In this document: in pieces, positions 1-7,227 of the stretch
How positions within the stretch are numbered: the first letter of the stretch is position 1
Layout of the letters: every line of letters begins with the position of its first letter
Assembly: GCA_003151215.1 (NCBI GenBank)
Contig: PLXB01000046.1
Span: 1 to 7,863, forward strand
Direction of reading: 5' to 3'
From: Ignavibacteriota bacterium
GTDB lineage: Bacteria; Bacteroidota; Kapaibacteriia; Palsa-1295
DNA: 7,863 bases
Translations under genes and position numbers: made by a program
Notes under the pieces: model-generated
Database searches by the model: none
What the model saw: the letters and a program-made list of their open reading frames with translations, nothing else
Told to the model about the DNA's origin: nothing

Positions 1-1
1 C

Positions 2-2905
2 TCCTTCCTTAACGGCGTAATGGATTCGACACCGGATTATAACATCACGATCGATAACAACGAGATCAGCAATGCGAACGTGGGTATCTACGATGTGGGC
101 ACGATCCCACTATTCGATCTGAACCAGGCGCTGTTCTTCGACAGACGGAACAATCATAACCGTATCACGCGCAACACGATCGGCACGCAGGCCTTTCCGA
201 TCGCGGGAACGGGCATCCAGATCGGCAATGAGGACGGCTTATATATCGGTCATAACGAGATCGGCTGGATCAGCGGATACGGCGGACCGACGTATGGCGG
301 AGCGATCTCGGCCAATAGCGGGAACAGCGTGAACTTATGGATCGACGGTAACAGGATCCATAATATTCGTTCCACACCGGGCACGGCCAATACGCTGGTG
401 GGAATCGATATCCAGCAGGCATCGATCATCTATACGCAGGGCTTCGGTCCGAGCCAGAAACGATCGGTCTTACCGGTATCGACGGGTAACCGCATCACCA
501 ATAACATGATCTATAACTTCCTGGCAGGCTCACCGCTTCTGACGACGATCGAGCCGATCACGCTGTCAACGGGTGCAACGAATTATTTTGTGAAGAACGA
601 TTCGGTCTTCAATAATTCTTTAGCGGTCAGCAACGCCCCGGCCTTGATCACGATGCTGCAATCGACGCGTCCGTTCATCTGGGATAACATTCTTCAGAAC
701 CTGAACACCTCGTCGAACGCCACATCGGTATTATACAATCTGACGGTACCCCGCCCCTGGGCCAGCGATATCAGTTCGGATTACAACGACATCGATTTCC
801 GTAACGCATCGCTTTTTGCGAACATCAATGAATATGACGCACCGAGCGGAACGTTCATTCAGAATGTATCGGTCAGAAGCCTGACAGACTGGCGTACGTA
901 TACGAGCCAGGATATCCATTCGGTTACAGGAGATCCGAGGTTCACCTCAGACTCTCTGCACTTACCGGCAGCGACGACCTATATCTGGAGTCCGGCATCG
1001 AATAACGGCGCGTGGCTGAATACGGGAACGCAGACGTTTGATTTTGACGGCGACCAGCGTTTAGTGGCCAACAACACGCCGGATATCGGCGCCGATGAAT
1101 TCGACGGCTTCCAGTTCGTCAATGACCTTGCAGTGCAGACGATCACGGTACCGGGCGGTATCACCGATAATACGGGAGTGGTCTCGGTCACGGCAGAGAA
1201 TCCTCTTCATATCCAGGCTTTGGTGAAGAACCAGGGAGCGATCGAGGTCTTTAACCGTAATATCACGGCCACCGTGGAAGTCTCGACTGACGGCGGCGTG
1301 ACGTGGAGCATGATCTACTCGAACTCGCAGACAGCAAGCTTCGCTGTTGCAGAAACGAAAACGATCGATTTCACGGGCCCGACGATATCCAATGAAGCGG
1401 GGAAACTCTACCGTCTGACGGTCAGTGTTCCATCGGATCAGAACAATGCCAATAACAGCCAGCAGAAGATATTCAAGCTTCTGGTCAAGCGAGCGGCAGT
1501 TCTTTTAAGCTATGAGAATTCGACGGCACGTGGACAGCATAACAAAGATTCTCTTGCCGCCGCGTTCCAGCGTTTGGGCATTCGTTACGATTCGCTCAAC
1601 CGGGTGAATTACGGAACGGGTCCGATCGACTACACTCCGTGGTGGACGGTGGTCTGGTCAACAGGCGATCCGACGGTATCGTATAACGGCGCATTGGGCG
1701 TCGGAGCGATCAGCCTCAAAGAAGAGGGAGAGATCATCCGGTTCTTCAATGCCGGACAGACGTATGCGAAGAAGTCGTTCGTGATCGCCGGGGAGAACGT
1801 AGCCGAGTATAATGATCCGACCTCAGCTTTCTATACGCCGAACAATCCGATCACGGATAACGAGTTAATGACGAACTGGCTTCACACGCGTTTTGTAGCG
1901 CGCTGGCCGGAGTTAAACTCTAACGGTACGAATCTGGTGATGCCGGGCACGGGGAATTCATTCCGCGGCCTGTTGAACGGCGTCGGCAGTTACTTCCGGT
2001 TTGCTGACAGCATTCAGGGCAGCAATGCGCTCAATGGCGGCGGACCGAACATCGTGAAGGTGAACCCATCGACGGGAATCATCGGCGATAACGTATCACG
2101 CGTGGCCTATAACTACCAGCTTCATCTGTCGGCTCCTTTTGACAGCGGTGCGGGTACGGCCTGGACGGGTTCGACGTTCAACGTTGTCTTCTATGCTTTC
2201 GACTGGTCAGATCCTCTTCAGACGGTCGGCACGATGGACGGGCAGACGTTACCGTTCAATGTCAGCGGCACGACACGCTTCCTGCGCGGCGCTCTTGATT
2301 TCATCCAGAGCTTCCACGGCACGGTCTTACCGGTTGAATTCTCCGGCGTCAAGGGAACAGCTCTGACAACGGGTAATGAGATCACGTGGTCGGTCGCCGG
2401 TCAGAAGAACGTCGATCACTACGAAGTCGAAATGCTTGAGGGAACCGACTGGAACTTTGTCGGCCAGACACCGGCGTCATCGGCAACCGATTACAGCTTC
2501 CTGCATACGGCACAGGCGGCCTTTGAGGTCGGCACGACCTTTACCTATCGTATCGTTTCCGTCGATCTTGACGGTTCGCGTACGACGAGCATGACGACAT
2601 CGTTCGACCGCCCGGTACAGGGATCGGAGTTCTCGCTTGATCAGAACTTCCCGAATCCGTCATCGGGATCGACGACGATGAGCTTCACTTTACCGGAGAA
2701 CGGAACGGTATCGCTGCGCATCCTCGACATGACGGGGAAAGTGGTTGCCACGCCGATCTCGGCTGTTGATTATGCTGCAGGCAAGAGCCAGTTCGCTGTC
2801 AATGCAGCCGGGCTTGCAAGCGGAACCTACATCTACGAACTCTCCTTCGTCAACGGCAACGGAGAGGTCAGTAAACTGAGCAGAAAGATGACCATCAATA
2901 AGTAA
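2..2905 (+). CDS. Large T9SS-secreted surface protein, 5'-truncated (beta-helix, CARDB-like, GATase-like, FN3-like and sorting domains)
   Basis: The reading frame is open to the left edge (SFLNGV precedes the first ATG at 20), so the true start lies outside the window; 967 residues are visible. Numbering from the ATG at 20: residues 1-230 have Asn/Ile/Gly-rich spacing (IDNNEIS, ITRNTIG, IDGNRIH, ITNNMIY) typical of right-handed parallel beta-helix repeats, and the region closes with DIGADEFDG at 355-363, a common end of such domains. Residues 368-490 look like a CARDB-type beta-sandwich. Residues 492-760 begin with AAVLLSYENS and carry WSTGD (546-550) and VIAGENVAE, resembling the alpha/beta GATase-like domain often seen in T9SS cargo. 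Residues 770-860 (start LPVEFSG) are FN3-like, and 871-961 form the T9SS sorting domain. The protein is probably exported and attached to or released from the surface; its ligand is unknown. Codon use is strongly biased (Ile nearly always ATC, Thr mostly ACG). The domain calls come from pattern reading, not a profile search. Confidence 0.9.
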   Translation, partial: SFLNGVMDSTPDYNITIDNNEISNANVGIYDVGTIPLFDLNQALFFDRRNNHNRITRNTIGTQAFPIAGTGIQIGNEDGLYIGHNEIGWISGYGGPTYGGAISANSGNSVNLWIDGNRIHNIRSTPGTANTLVGIDIQQASIIYTQGFGPSQKRSVLPVSTGNRITNNMIYNFLAGSPLLTTIEPITLSTGATNYFVKNDSVFNNSLAVSNAPALITMLQSTRPFIWDNILQNLNTSSNATSVLYNLTVPRPWASDISSDYNDIDFRNASLFANINEYDAPSGTFIQNVSVRSLTDWRTYTSQDIHSVTGDPRFTSDSLHLPAATTYIWSPASNNGAWLNTGTQTFDFDGDQRLVANNTPDIGADEFDGFQFVNDLAVQTITVPGGITDNTGVVSVTAENPLHIQALVKNQGAIEVFNRNITATVEVSTDGGVTWSMIYSNSQTASFAVAETKTIDFTGPTISNEAGKLYRLTVSVPSDQNNANNSQQKIFKLLVKRAAVLLSYENSTARGQHNKDSLAAAFQRLGIRYDSLNRVNYGTGPIDYTPWWTVVWSTGDPTVSYNGALGVGAISLKEEGEIIRFFNAGQTYAKKSFVIAGENVAEYNDPTSAFYTPNNPITDNELMTNWLHTRFVARWPELNSNGTNLVMPGTGNSFRGLLNGVGSYFRFADSIQGSNALNGGGPNIVKVNPSTGIIGDNVSRVAYNYQLHLSAPFDSGAGTAWTGSTFNVVFYAFDWSDPLQTVGTMDGQTLPFNVSGTTRFLRGALDFIQSFHGTVLPVEFSGVKGTALTTGNEITWSVAGQKNVDHYEVEMLEGTDWNFVGQTPASSATDYSFLHTAQAAFEVGTTFTYRIVSVDLDGSRTTSMTTSFDRPVQGSEFSLDQNFPNPSSGSTTMSFTLPENGTVSLRILDMTGKVVATPISAVDYAAGKSQFAVNAAGLASGTYIYELSFVNGNGEVSKLSRKMTINK
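2630..2902 (+). other. Type A T9SS C-terminal sorting domain of the upstream protein
   Basis: Residues 871-961 of the preceding protein begin with FSLDQNFPNPSSG, the hallmark opening of type A (Por-secretion) sorting domains. The expected pattern follows: a TTMSFTLP strand, SLRILDMTGKVV, then GLASGTYIYEL, and a short basic end (SRKMTINK). In known T9SS cargo this domain is recognised at the outer membrane and usually cleaved during secretion. It is the most informative taxonomic marker in the window. Confidence 0.93.
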
Positions 2906-2930
2906 TCACTCTAGAGAATCATGAGATCCG

Positions 2931-2964
2931 AACCGTCCTGCGCTTATGCAGGACGGTTTTTTTT
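2931..2964 (+). terminator. Strong intrinsic (rho-independent) terminator
   Basis: An 11-base perfect stem, AACCGTCCTGC (2931-2941) with GCAGGACGGTT (2948-2958), encloses the six-base loop GCTTAT and runs into eight T residues (2957-2964). It lies 25 bases after the stop codon of the large secreted protein and ends 68 bases before hrcA, so it should separate the two transcription units. The region from 2906 to 3032 holds this terminator and the hrcA control region. Confidence 0.95.
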
Positions 2965-2991
2965 ATGGACTATCCTAACTTTACAATAGAA

Positions 2992-3020
2992 TTGAAACTT
3001 GATAAGAACGGGGCTATGTT
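2992..3020 (+). promoter_or_regulatory. Candidate hrcA promoter
   Basis: TTGAAA (2992-2997), 17 bases, then TATGTT (3015-3020) is a fair sigma-70-like pair. It can also be read in the Bacteroidota style as TTG plus a TAnnTT -7 element. Transcription would start near 3027, leaving almost no leader before the ATG at 3033, which fits the absence of a Shine-Dalgarno sequence there. A weaker alternative is TTTACA (2980-2985) with TAAGAA (3003-3008), also 17 bases apart. Both overlap the inverted repeat at 2999-3028. This rests on sequence matching only. Confidence 0.35.
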
Positions 3021-3028
3021 CTTACCAA
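2999..3028. promoter_or_regulatory. Inverted repeat before hrcA, putative HrcA operator
   Basis: TTGATAAGAAC (2999-3009) and GTTCTTACCAA (3018-3028) are reverse complements at 10 of 11 positions, separated by the eight bases GGGGCTAT; the inner seven pairs are perfect. HrcA classically binds CIRCE, TTAGCACTC-N9-GAGTGCTAA. The geometry here is similar (two roughly 9-11-base arms, 8-base spacer) but the arm sequence differs. It overlaps the candidate promoter and ends four bases before the hrcA ATG, as expected for an autorepression site. The alternative is an RNA hairpin in the leader that affects translation of a heat-shock gene. Confidence 0.55.
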
Positions 3029-3032
3029 ACTT

Positions 3033-4106
3033 ATGCCACGACCGAAGAATAGAGAATCGCCCGGTACGGACTTACTGACTGACAGGCAGCGGGAAATTCT
3101 GCGACTTATTATTCAGCAATACGTTCTGACTGCAAATCCGGTAGGGTCGCGCTTCATATCGCGAATCAGTACATTAGGGCTTAGCGATGCGACACTGCGA
3201 AATGTTATGGCTGATCTGGAGTATCTTGGTTTCATCGATCATCCGCATACGAGCGCAGGCAGAATGCCGACCGACAAGGGATACCGGCTCTATGTCGATA
3301 ATCTAATGCCCGTAGAGCATCTCAGTGATGCGGAAAGAAAAGCTGTCGCTCATTCCCTGGGAGGGGCGCTCACAACGGAGGAGGTAATCCGGGAATCGAC
3401 GACGCTATTGGCAAAACTCTCGAAGCAACTTTCGCTTCTCTTGCTTCCGGCAATGGAAGTGGGTATTCTCGAGAAAGTAGAGATCGTACCGCTTTCGTCG
3501 AATAGAATTCTGATGATCATTGCAGCATCGAGCGGCAGAGTGCGAACCGTGACGCTTGAGACGGAGACGACGATAGAAAGATCACGACTGGATGATCTTG
3601 CCTATATTCTTAATTCGCGTCTTGCCGGAAAAAGCTTTCATGAAGTGCGAAATATTTTTTTCGAAAGCATCAGAGATCTTTCGGCAGAGGATAAATCAAT
3701 TCTTCGTGTTTTTATAAATTCTCCTGAAAAATTTTTCGAGGATACGGGCTCGGAACGCGTCAAACTTTCCGGTGCAGGCAATATATTTACTCAGCCGGAA
3801 TTCCAGAAAAAGAACAGTTACAACGATGATGAATTCCAAAGTATTATCGAACTGATCGAAAATGAAGAGGTGGTCATACACGTCTTAGAGGGCTCGGAAA
3901 AACATTCCGGACTTTCAATACGTATCGGAAGTGAACTTGAAGACGAGCGTATGACAAATTATAGCATTATCTCAACCAAGTACCGCATTGGCGACCAGCA
4001 TGGGACTATTGCAGTCATAGGACCGAAACGGATGGACTATGGACGCGTAACACCCATTGTCGAGTATGTTGCCAAGGCGATGTCTTCGGCATTATCGGGT
4101 AGATAG
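3033..4106 (+). CDS. hrcA: Heat-inducible transcription repressor HrcA
   Basis: HrcA is a cytoplasmic dimeric repressor of chaperone operons; its activity depends on folding help from a chaperone system, classically GroE. The 357-residue length is normal for the family. The N-terminal winged helix (about 14-91) starts with LTDRQREILRLII, continues with NPVGSR and SDATLRNVMADLEYLGF, and contains the signature PHTSAGRMPT (71-80) followed by DKGYRLYVDNLM. The rest fits the GAF-like and dimerisation parts, including VEIVPLSSNRILMIIAASSGRVRT and, near the C-terminus, the YRIGDQHGTIAVIGPKRMDYGR stretch in shorter conserved pieces (GTIAVIGP, MDYGRV). The start at 3033 is the only in-frame ATG after the stop at 3003-3005; it has no evident Shine-Dalgarno sequence. 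It is first in an operon with grpE and dnaJ and probably regulates itself through the inverted repeat just upstream. Confidence 0.97.
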   Translation: MPRPKNRESPGTDLLTDRQREILRLIIQQYVLTANPVGSRFISRISTLGLSDATLRNVMADLEYLGFIDHPHTSAGRMPTDKGYRLYVDNLMPVEHLSDAERKAVAHSLGGALTTEEVIRESTTLLAKLSKQLSLLLLPAMEVGILEKVEIVPLSSNRILMIIAASSGRVRTVTLETETTIERSRLDDLAYILNSRLAGKSFHEVRNIFFESIRDLSAEDKSILRVFINSPEKFFEDTGSERVKLSGAGNIFTQPEFQKKNSYNDDEFQSIIELIENEEVVIHVLEGSEKHSGLSIRIGSELEDERMTNYSIISTKYRIGDQHGTIAVIGPKRMDYGRVTPIVEYVAKAMSSALSGR

Positions 4107-4121
4107 CAAAAAAAGGGAAAT

Positions 4122-4658
4122 ATGATGTTTAAGAAAAAAGAGAATGAAGGGATGAACGAAGAAACGCTTGAATCGAACGAACAGGAGTTACAGGATGAGC
4201 GTGATATACGGATCGCTCAACTTCAGGCTGAACTTGATGCAACGAAGGACCAGCTTTTGCGCCGTACGGCAGAAATGGATAATATGCGCCGCCGCCATCA
4301 ATCTGAAAGCGTGCAGTTGATCTTCGAAGCGAATAAAAGGCTCATCATCGAATTGTTGGCAACAATTGACGATCTCGAACGTACACTGACCTATATCAAT
4401 CCGGAAGAAAAGAATCCTCTGACAGAAGGTATCCAATTGGTATATAAAAATTTTCAGAAAATTCTGGAAAAAAATAATGTCAAGCCCTTCGAAGTAATCG
4501 GCAAAATGTTCGATGTGCATTTGCATGATGCATTGATGGAAGAAGCCAGAAAGGATGTTGAGCCCGGTACGATAACAAAGGAGATCCAAAAAGGATATAT
4601 GATGGGTGACGCTGTGCTGCGGCATGCTAAAGTTATTGTCGCAAAGCGTCCGGAATAA
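4122..4658 (+). CDS. grpE: Nucleotide exchange factor GrpE (DnaK co-chaperone)
   Basis: GrpE is a cytoplasmic homodimer that releases ADP from DnaK and so drives substrate release; its long helices often act as a thermosensor. The 178 residues include an acidic N-terminus, a long coiled-coil helix (about 18-75) with the family motif DNMRRR (53-58), a second helical stretch (to about 120) and a C-terminal beta domain beginning PFEVIGKMFDVHLHDA. That domain ends in the diagnostic GYMMGDAVLRHAKVIVA (158-174). The start is set at the ATG at 4122, about five bases after AGGGA; the next codon is also ATG, and Met11 (ATG at 4152, preceded by GAAGG) is a shorter alternative. It lies 15 bases after hrcA and 12 before dnaJ, so it is almost certainly co-transcribed. 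Its partner DnaK is not in this window. Confidence 0.97.
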   Translation: MMFKKKENEGMNEETLESNEQELQDERDIRIAQLQAELDATKDQLLRRTAEMDNMRRRHQSESVQLIFEANKRLIIELLATIDDLERTLTYINPEEKNPLTEGIQLVYKNFQKILEKNNVKPFEVIGKMFDVHLHDALMEEARKDVEPGTITKEIQKGYMMGDAVLRHAKVIVAKRPE

Positions 4659-4670
4659 ATTGAGGAAAGA

Positions 4671-5867
4671 ATGAAAAGAGATTATTACGAAATATTAGCT
4701 GTAGAAAAAACTGCTTCGGTTGAAGAGGTAAAGAAATCGTATCGCAAACTTGCGATGCAATACCATCCTGATAAAAATCCGGATAATAAAGAAGCCGAGG
4801 ACAAATTCAAGGAAGCAACGGAAGCGTACGAAGTTCTCAGCGATGCCGATAAGCGGGCACGTTACGACCGATTCGGACATCAGGGCGTCAAGCAAAACGA
4901 TTACGGACATTATCAGAACACCGAAGATATCTTCAGTCATTTCTCGGATATTTTCTCAGGCATGGGCGGAGGAAGTATTTTCGATACGTTCTTTGGCGGT
5001 GGAGGCCAGCAGCGCGGCCCAAGCGGACCGGAGCGCGGAGCAGATATTCAGATCCGCTTGGCGCTGACGCTTGAAGAAATTGCAGTCGGAGTTGAAAAGA
5101 CGATCAAAGTCCGGCATTTCAGGAAATGCAGCACGTGCGGCGGCAATGGAGCGAAGCCAGGTTCATCGGTGCAAACATGCAGTACCTGTGGTGGAGCGGG
5201 ACAGGTTCGTCAAGTCCGCTCAATGGGTTTCGGACAGTTCGTGAATGTAGGTCCATGTCCTACCTGCGGCGGAGCAGGCACTATCATTAAAGAAAAATGT
5301 ACTGCTTGTACAGGCGAAGGCAGAATACAGGAAGAGAGTACACTGAAAGTAAAGATTCCCGCAGGAGTTAGCGATGGAAATTATTTGACCATGAACTTGC
5401 AGGGGCATGTCGGCAGACGGGGCGGACCGGCTGGCGATGCTATCGTTGTGATCGAAGAGCTGGAACATGCGATCTTTGTACGAGATGGTGATGACGTTAT
5501 ACTCGATCTCGATATAACTTTCCCACAGGCAGCGCTTGGTGCAGATGTCGAAGTGCCGACACTTTCAGGACGTGCATTACTAAAAATTCAGAGCGGCATA
5601 AAATCGGGTACAATATTACGTATGCGAGAAAAAGGAATTCAGCATCTCAATCGCCATGGTAAAGGCGATGAACTTGTACGCGTCAATATCGTCACTCCTT
5701 CGAAACTGACGAAAGAAGAACGCACGCTGATCGAAAAACTTTCGAAAGAAGAGCATTTCCGTATCGAAGGTGCCGAAGAGGAAAAACCAAAATCAAAAAA
5801 AGGTAAATCGGCTCCTAAAGCAGAAGAAGCCGGCATGTTCGAAAATTTGAAGGGTATGTTTTCGTAG
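4671..5867 (+). CDS. dnaJ: Chaperone DnaJ (type A Hsp40)
   Basis: DnaJ delivers unfolded proteins to DnaK and stimulates its ATPase in the cytoplasm. All parts of a type A Hsp40 are present in 398 residues. The J domain (4-66) has the catalytic HPD at 32-34. A Gly/Phe-rich linker (about 68-120) includes [15 protein letters not shown]. The zinc-binding domain has four complete CxxCxGxG motifs starting at C153, C170, C196 and C210 ([32 protein letters not shown]), with every cysteine retained. The C-terminal substrate-binding beta domains run to about 345. A Lys/Glu-rich tail ends in [10 protein letters not shown], an end type common in this phylum. GAGGAAAG directly before the ATG at 4671 is a good ribosome-binding site. 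It is the last gene of the hrcA-grpE-dnaJ group; no clear T-tract terminator follows. Confidence 0.98.
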   Translation: MKRDYYEILAVEKTASVEEVKKSYRKLAMQYHPDKNPDNKEAEDKFKEATEAYEVLSDADKRARYDRFGHQGVKQNDYGHYQNTEDIFSHFSDIFSGMGGGSIFDTFFGGGGQQRGPSGPERGADIQIRLALTLEEIAVGVEKTIKVRHFRKCSTCGGNGAKPGSSVQTCSTCGGAGQVRQVRSMGFGQFVNVGPCPTCGGAGTIIKEKCTACTGEGRIQEESTLKVKIPAGVSDGNYLTMNLQGHVGRRGGPAGDAIVVIEELEHAIFVRDGDDVILDLDITFPQAALGADVEVPTLSGRALLKIQSGIKSGTILRMREKGIQHLNRHGKGDELVRVNIVTPSKLTKEERTLIEKLSKEEHFRIEGAEEEKPKSKKGKSAPKAEEAGMFENLKGMFS

Positions 5868-5888
5868 GAAGAATTTATACCCGGCAGG

Positions 5889-5906
5889 CGTAGGCTTTAG
5901 CCTGCG
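5889..5906 (+). repeat. Small REP-like palindromic hairpin
   Basis: CGTAGGC (5889-5895), loop TTTA, GCCTGCG (5900-5906) forms a seven-pair stem with one G-T wobble on the + strand. An alternative pairing uses GCAGGC (5884-5889) with the same GCCTGC arm. No T-run follows, so it is a poor intrinsic terminator. The sequence resembles the short extragenic palindromes (core AGGCTTTAGCCT) scattered between genes in many bacteria. It sits in the 79-base gap between dnaJ and the ComEA-like gene. A dispersed repeat cannot be shown from one copy. Confidence 0.45.
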
Positions 5907-5946
5907 AGCAAAAGAGCGAGATTATTTTCAGCCACAAAATATTCAG

Positions 5947-6486
5947 ATGTCTCTCAAGGATCTTTTTGCAAAGTTGAAGAGCAAGACGAATGCGGCCGTC
6001 TTGCAACTTTTCACCCCAAAGGAATTCAAGGCGCTTCTTCTTTTTCTCGGTATCGGATTTGCCGTTCTCCTGTTTCGCGGAGGCAAACAGCTTTTCTATA
6101 CACTGTATGTCCCGGCAGTTCCGAATGAAATTGCACTTCGCGAACAAAGGAATGATAGTGTCTTTGCAGCATTAAGCAAAAAGGTCATTGAAGAAGACTC
6201 CCTGAAATTCTCGATTCCCGAAGATTCAGTCGTGAGAAAAGAAAGCGTTGCATCGATCTTCGTAAATAAAAAAACAAAAGATCTCTCGCCGCACAGCATC
6301 CCAATAAATAAAGCCGATGAAGATGCACTCGTCAAATTACCCGGTGTCGGAAAAGTAACAGCACAGCGTATTCTTCTCTACCGGACAAAACGCGGCGGCT
6401 TCCGCGATCTTCGGGAAGTAATGAATATTCAAGGCATTGGGGAAAAGAAATTTAAAGAAATGGCAGAGTATCTGCGATTGAATTGA
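5947..6486 (+). CDS. Membrane-anchored ComEA-like helix-hairpin-helix protein
   Basis: This 179-residue protein has a basic cytoplasmic-type N-terminus (about 1-27), one hydrophobic segment (about 28-43, FKALLLFLGIGFAVLLF) and a polar, charged linker (45-117). The C-terminal helix-hairpin-helix module (118-179) starts INKADEDALVKLPGVGKVTA and has a second hairpin, IQGIGEKKF, at 161-169. This is the layout of ComEA-type proteins, which bind DNA without sequence specificity outside the cytoplasmic membrane and support DNA uptake in competent bacteria; many homologues in this phylum have no tested role. No other competence gene is visible here, so the role is inferred from fold only. The ATG at 5947 is the only suitable in-frame start and has no strong ribosome-binding site. 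The next gene follows its stop after only three bases, suggesting co-transcription. Confidence 0.85.
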   Translation: MSLKDLFAKLKSKTNAAVLQLFTPKEFKALLLFLGIGFAVLLFRGGKQLFYTLYVPAVPNEIALREQRNDSVFAALSKKVIEEDSLKFSIPEDSVVRKESVASIFVNKKTKDLSPHSIPINKADEDALVKLPGVGKVTAQRILLYRTKRGGFRDLREVMNIQGIGEKKFKEMAEYLRLN

Positions 6487-6489
6487 AAT

Positions 6490-7191
6490 ATGATTCAAAC
6501 TATTATTACAGTAATTATTTCACTCAGCATATGCAGTCCGTTGCTTGGCCAAGCTTTCCAATATCCTGTAATTCCCAATGCTGGGTCCGGCATCAATGGT
6601 TTTAAGCCTGATGGATGGGAGATTACCGATACAGCGTTCGGAGATCTCAATAAGGATGGACGTAAGGATGTTGCACTTGTACTTCAATATCAGGATACCG
6701 TTATGGAAATTCTCCCGCCGGTTACGATTGCAAAACCTTCTATCCCGCGGATACTCGTAATCGCTTTTCAGCGTCGTGATGGAGGATACTCATTGGCTAC
6801 CCAGAACAATCTTTTTTTACTCCGCTCTAAGGAGATCGATGTTCCTGGGGAAAGTGGTGTAGGTCTCTCAATCGATAAAAAAGAGGTTCTCCATATTCAT
6901 TATATACTGTTTCACGGTGATGTCGAATATAAATTCCGCTATCAAAAATCCGATTTCTATCTTATCGGATACGATCAACATGGAATTGCCGGAGGTGAAT
7001 CAATGACGGATGAGTACAACTTTCTTACAAAAAAACATTTCCACGAATCTTATTTTCTTTATGGCAATAAAAAACCTGAAAGTGGAATGGAAAGAATAAC
7101 GGCGCCCCCGTTGCAGTCATTCAAAACTTTCATCCGTCCGGGAACCTGGCCTGAAGAAGAAGATGGCATGGTGCTCGAAAACAGATGGTGA
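6490..7191 (+). CDS. Exported protein of unknown function with a DxNxDGxxD loop
   Basis: I do not recognise a named family with confidence. The 233-residue protein opens with a hydrophobic segment (1-20, ITVIISLSICSPLLG) that looks like a signal peptide, with likely cleavage after GQA at residue 22. The n-region has no Lys or Arg, which is unusual, and LSIC is a poor lipobox. After GWEITDTAFG comes DLNKDGRKD (52-60), a calcium-binding-type loop (D52, N54, D56, D60) as in FG-GAP/VCBS and dockerin-like repeats, but only one copy is present. Later stretches (PRILVIAFQRRDGGYSLA, QNNLFLL, FRYQKSDFYLIGYD) recall single-domain periplasmic or secreted proteins common in Bacteroidota and Proteobacteria that lack an assigned role. 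The start lies three bases after the ComEA-like gene. No sorting domain is present, so a periplasmic location is likely. Confidence 0.8.
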   Translation: MIQTIITVIISLSICSPLLGQAFQYPVIPNAGSGINGFKPDGWEITDTAFGDLNKDGRKDVALVLQYQDTVMEILPPVTIAKPSIPRILVIAFQRRDGGYSLATQNNLFLLRSKEIDVPGESGVGLSIDKKEVLHIHYILFHGDVEYKFRYQKSDFYLIGYDQHGIAGGESMTDEYNFLTKKHFHESYFLYGNKKPESGMERITAPPLQSFKTFIRPGTWPEEEDGMVLENRW

Positions 7192-7227
7192 ATATAGGTA
7201 GATAGGAAGCAAATAATATCGAACTCC

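Noticed and set aside
2999..3028. Classical CIRCE element before hrcA
   Set aside because: The arms do not match TTAGCACTC/GAGTGCTAA; only geometry and position are similar.
3726..3737. Perfect 12-base palindrome GAAAAATTTTTC in hrcA
   Set aside because: It encodes EKFFE-type residues in an AT-rich coding stretch and is easily explained by codon use; no regulatory context.
4188..4625. 145-codon open frame on the minus strand opposite grpE
   Set aside because: It lies wholly within grpE, whose protein is unmistakable; the minus-strand translation shows no domain and has a composition typical of an antisense shadow.
5868..5946. Terminator after dnaJ
   Set aside because: The hairpin there has no following T-tract, so I call it a REP-like palindrome rather than an intrinsic terminator.
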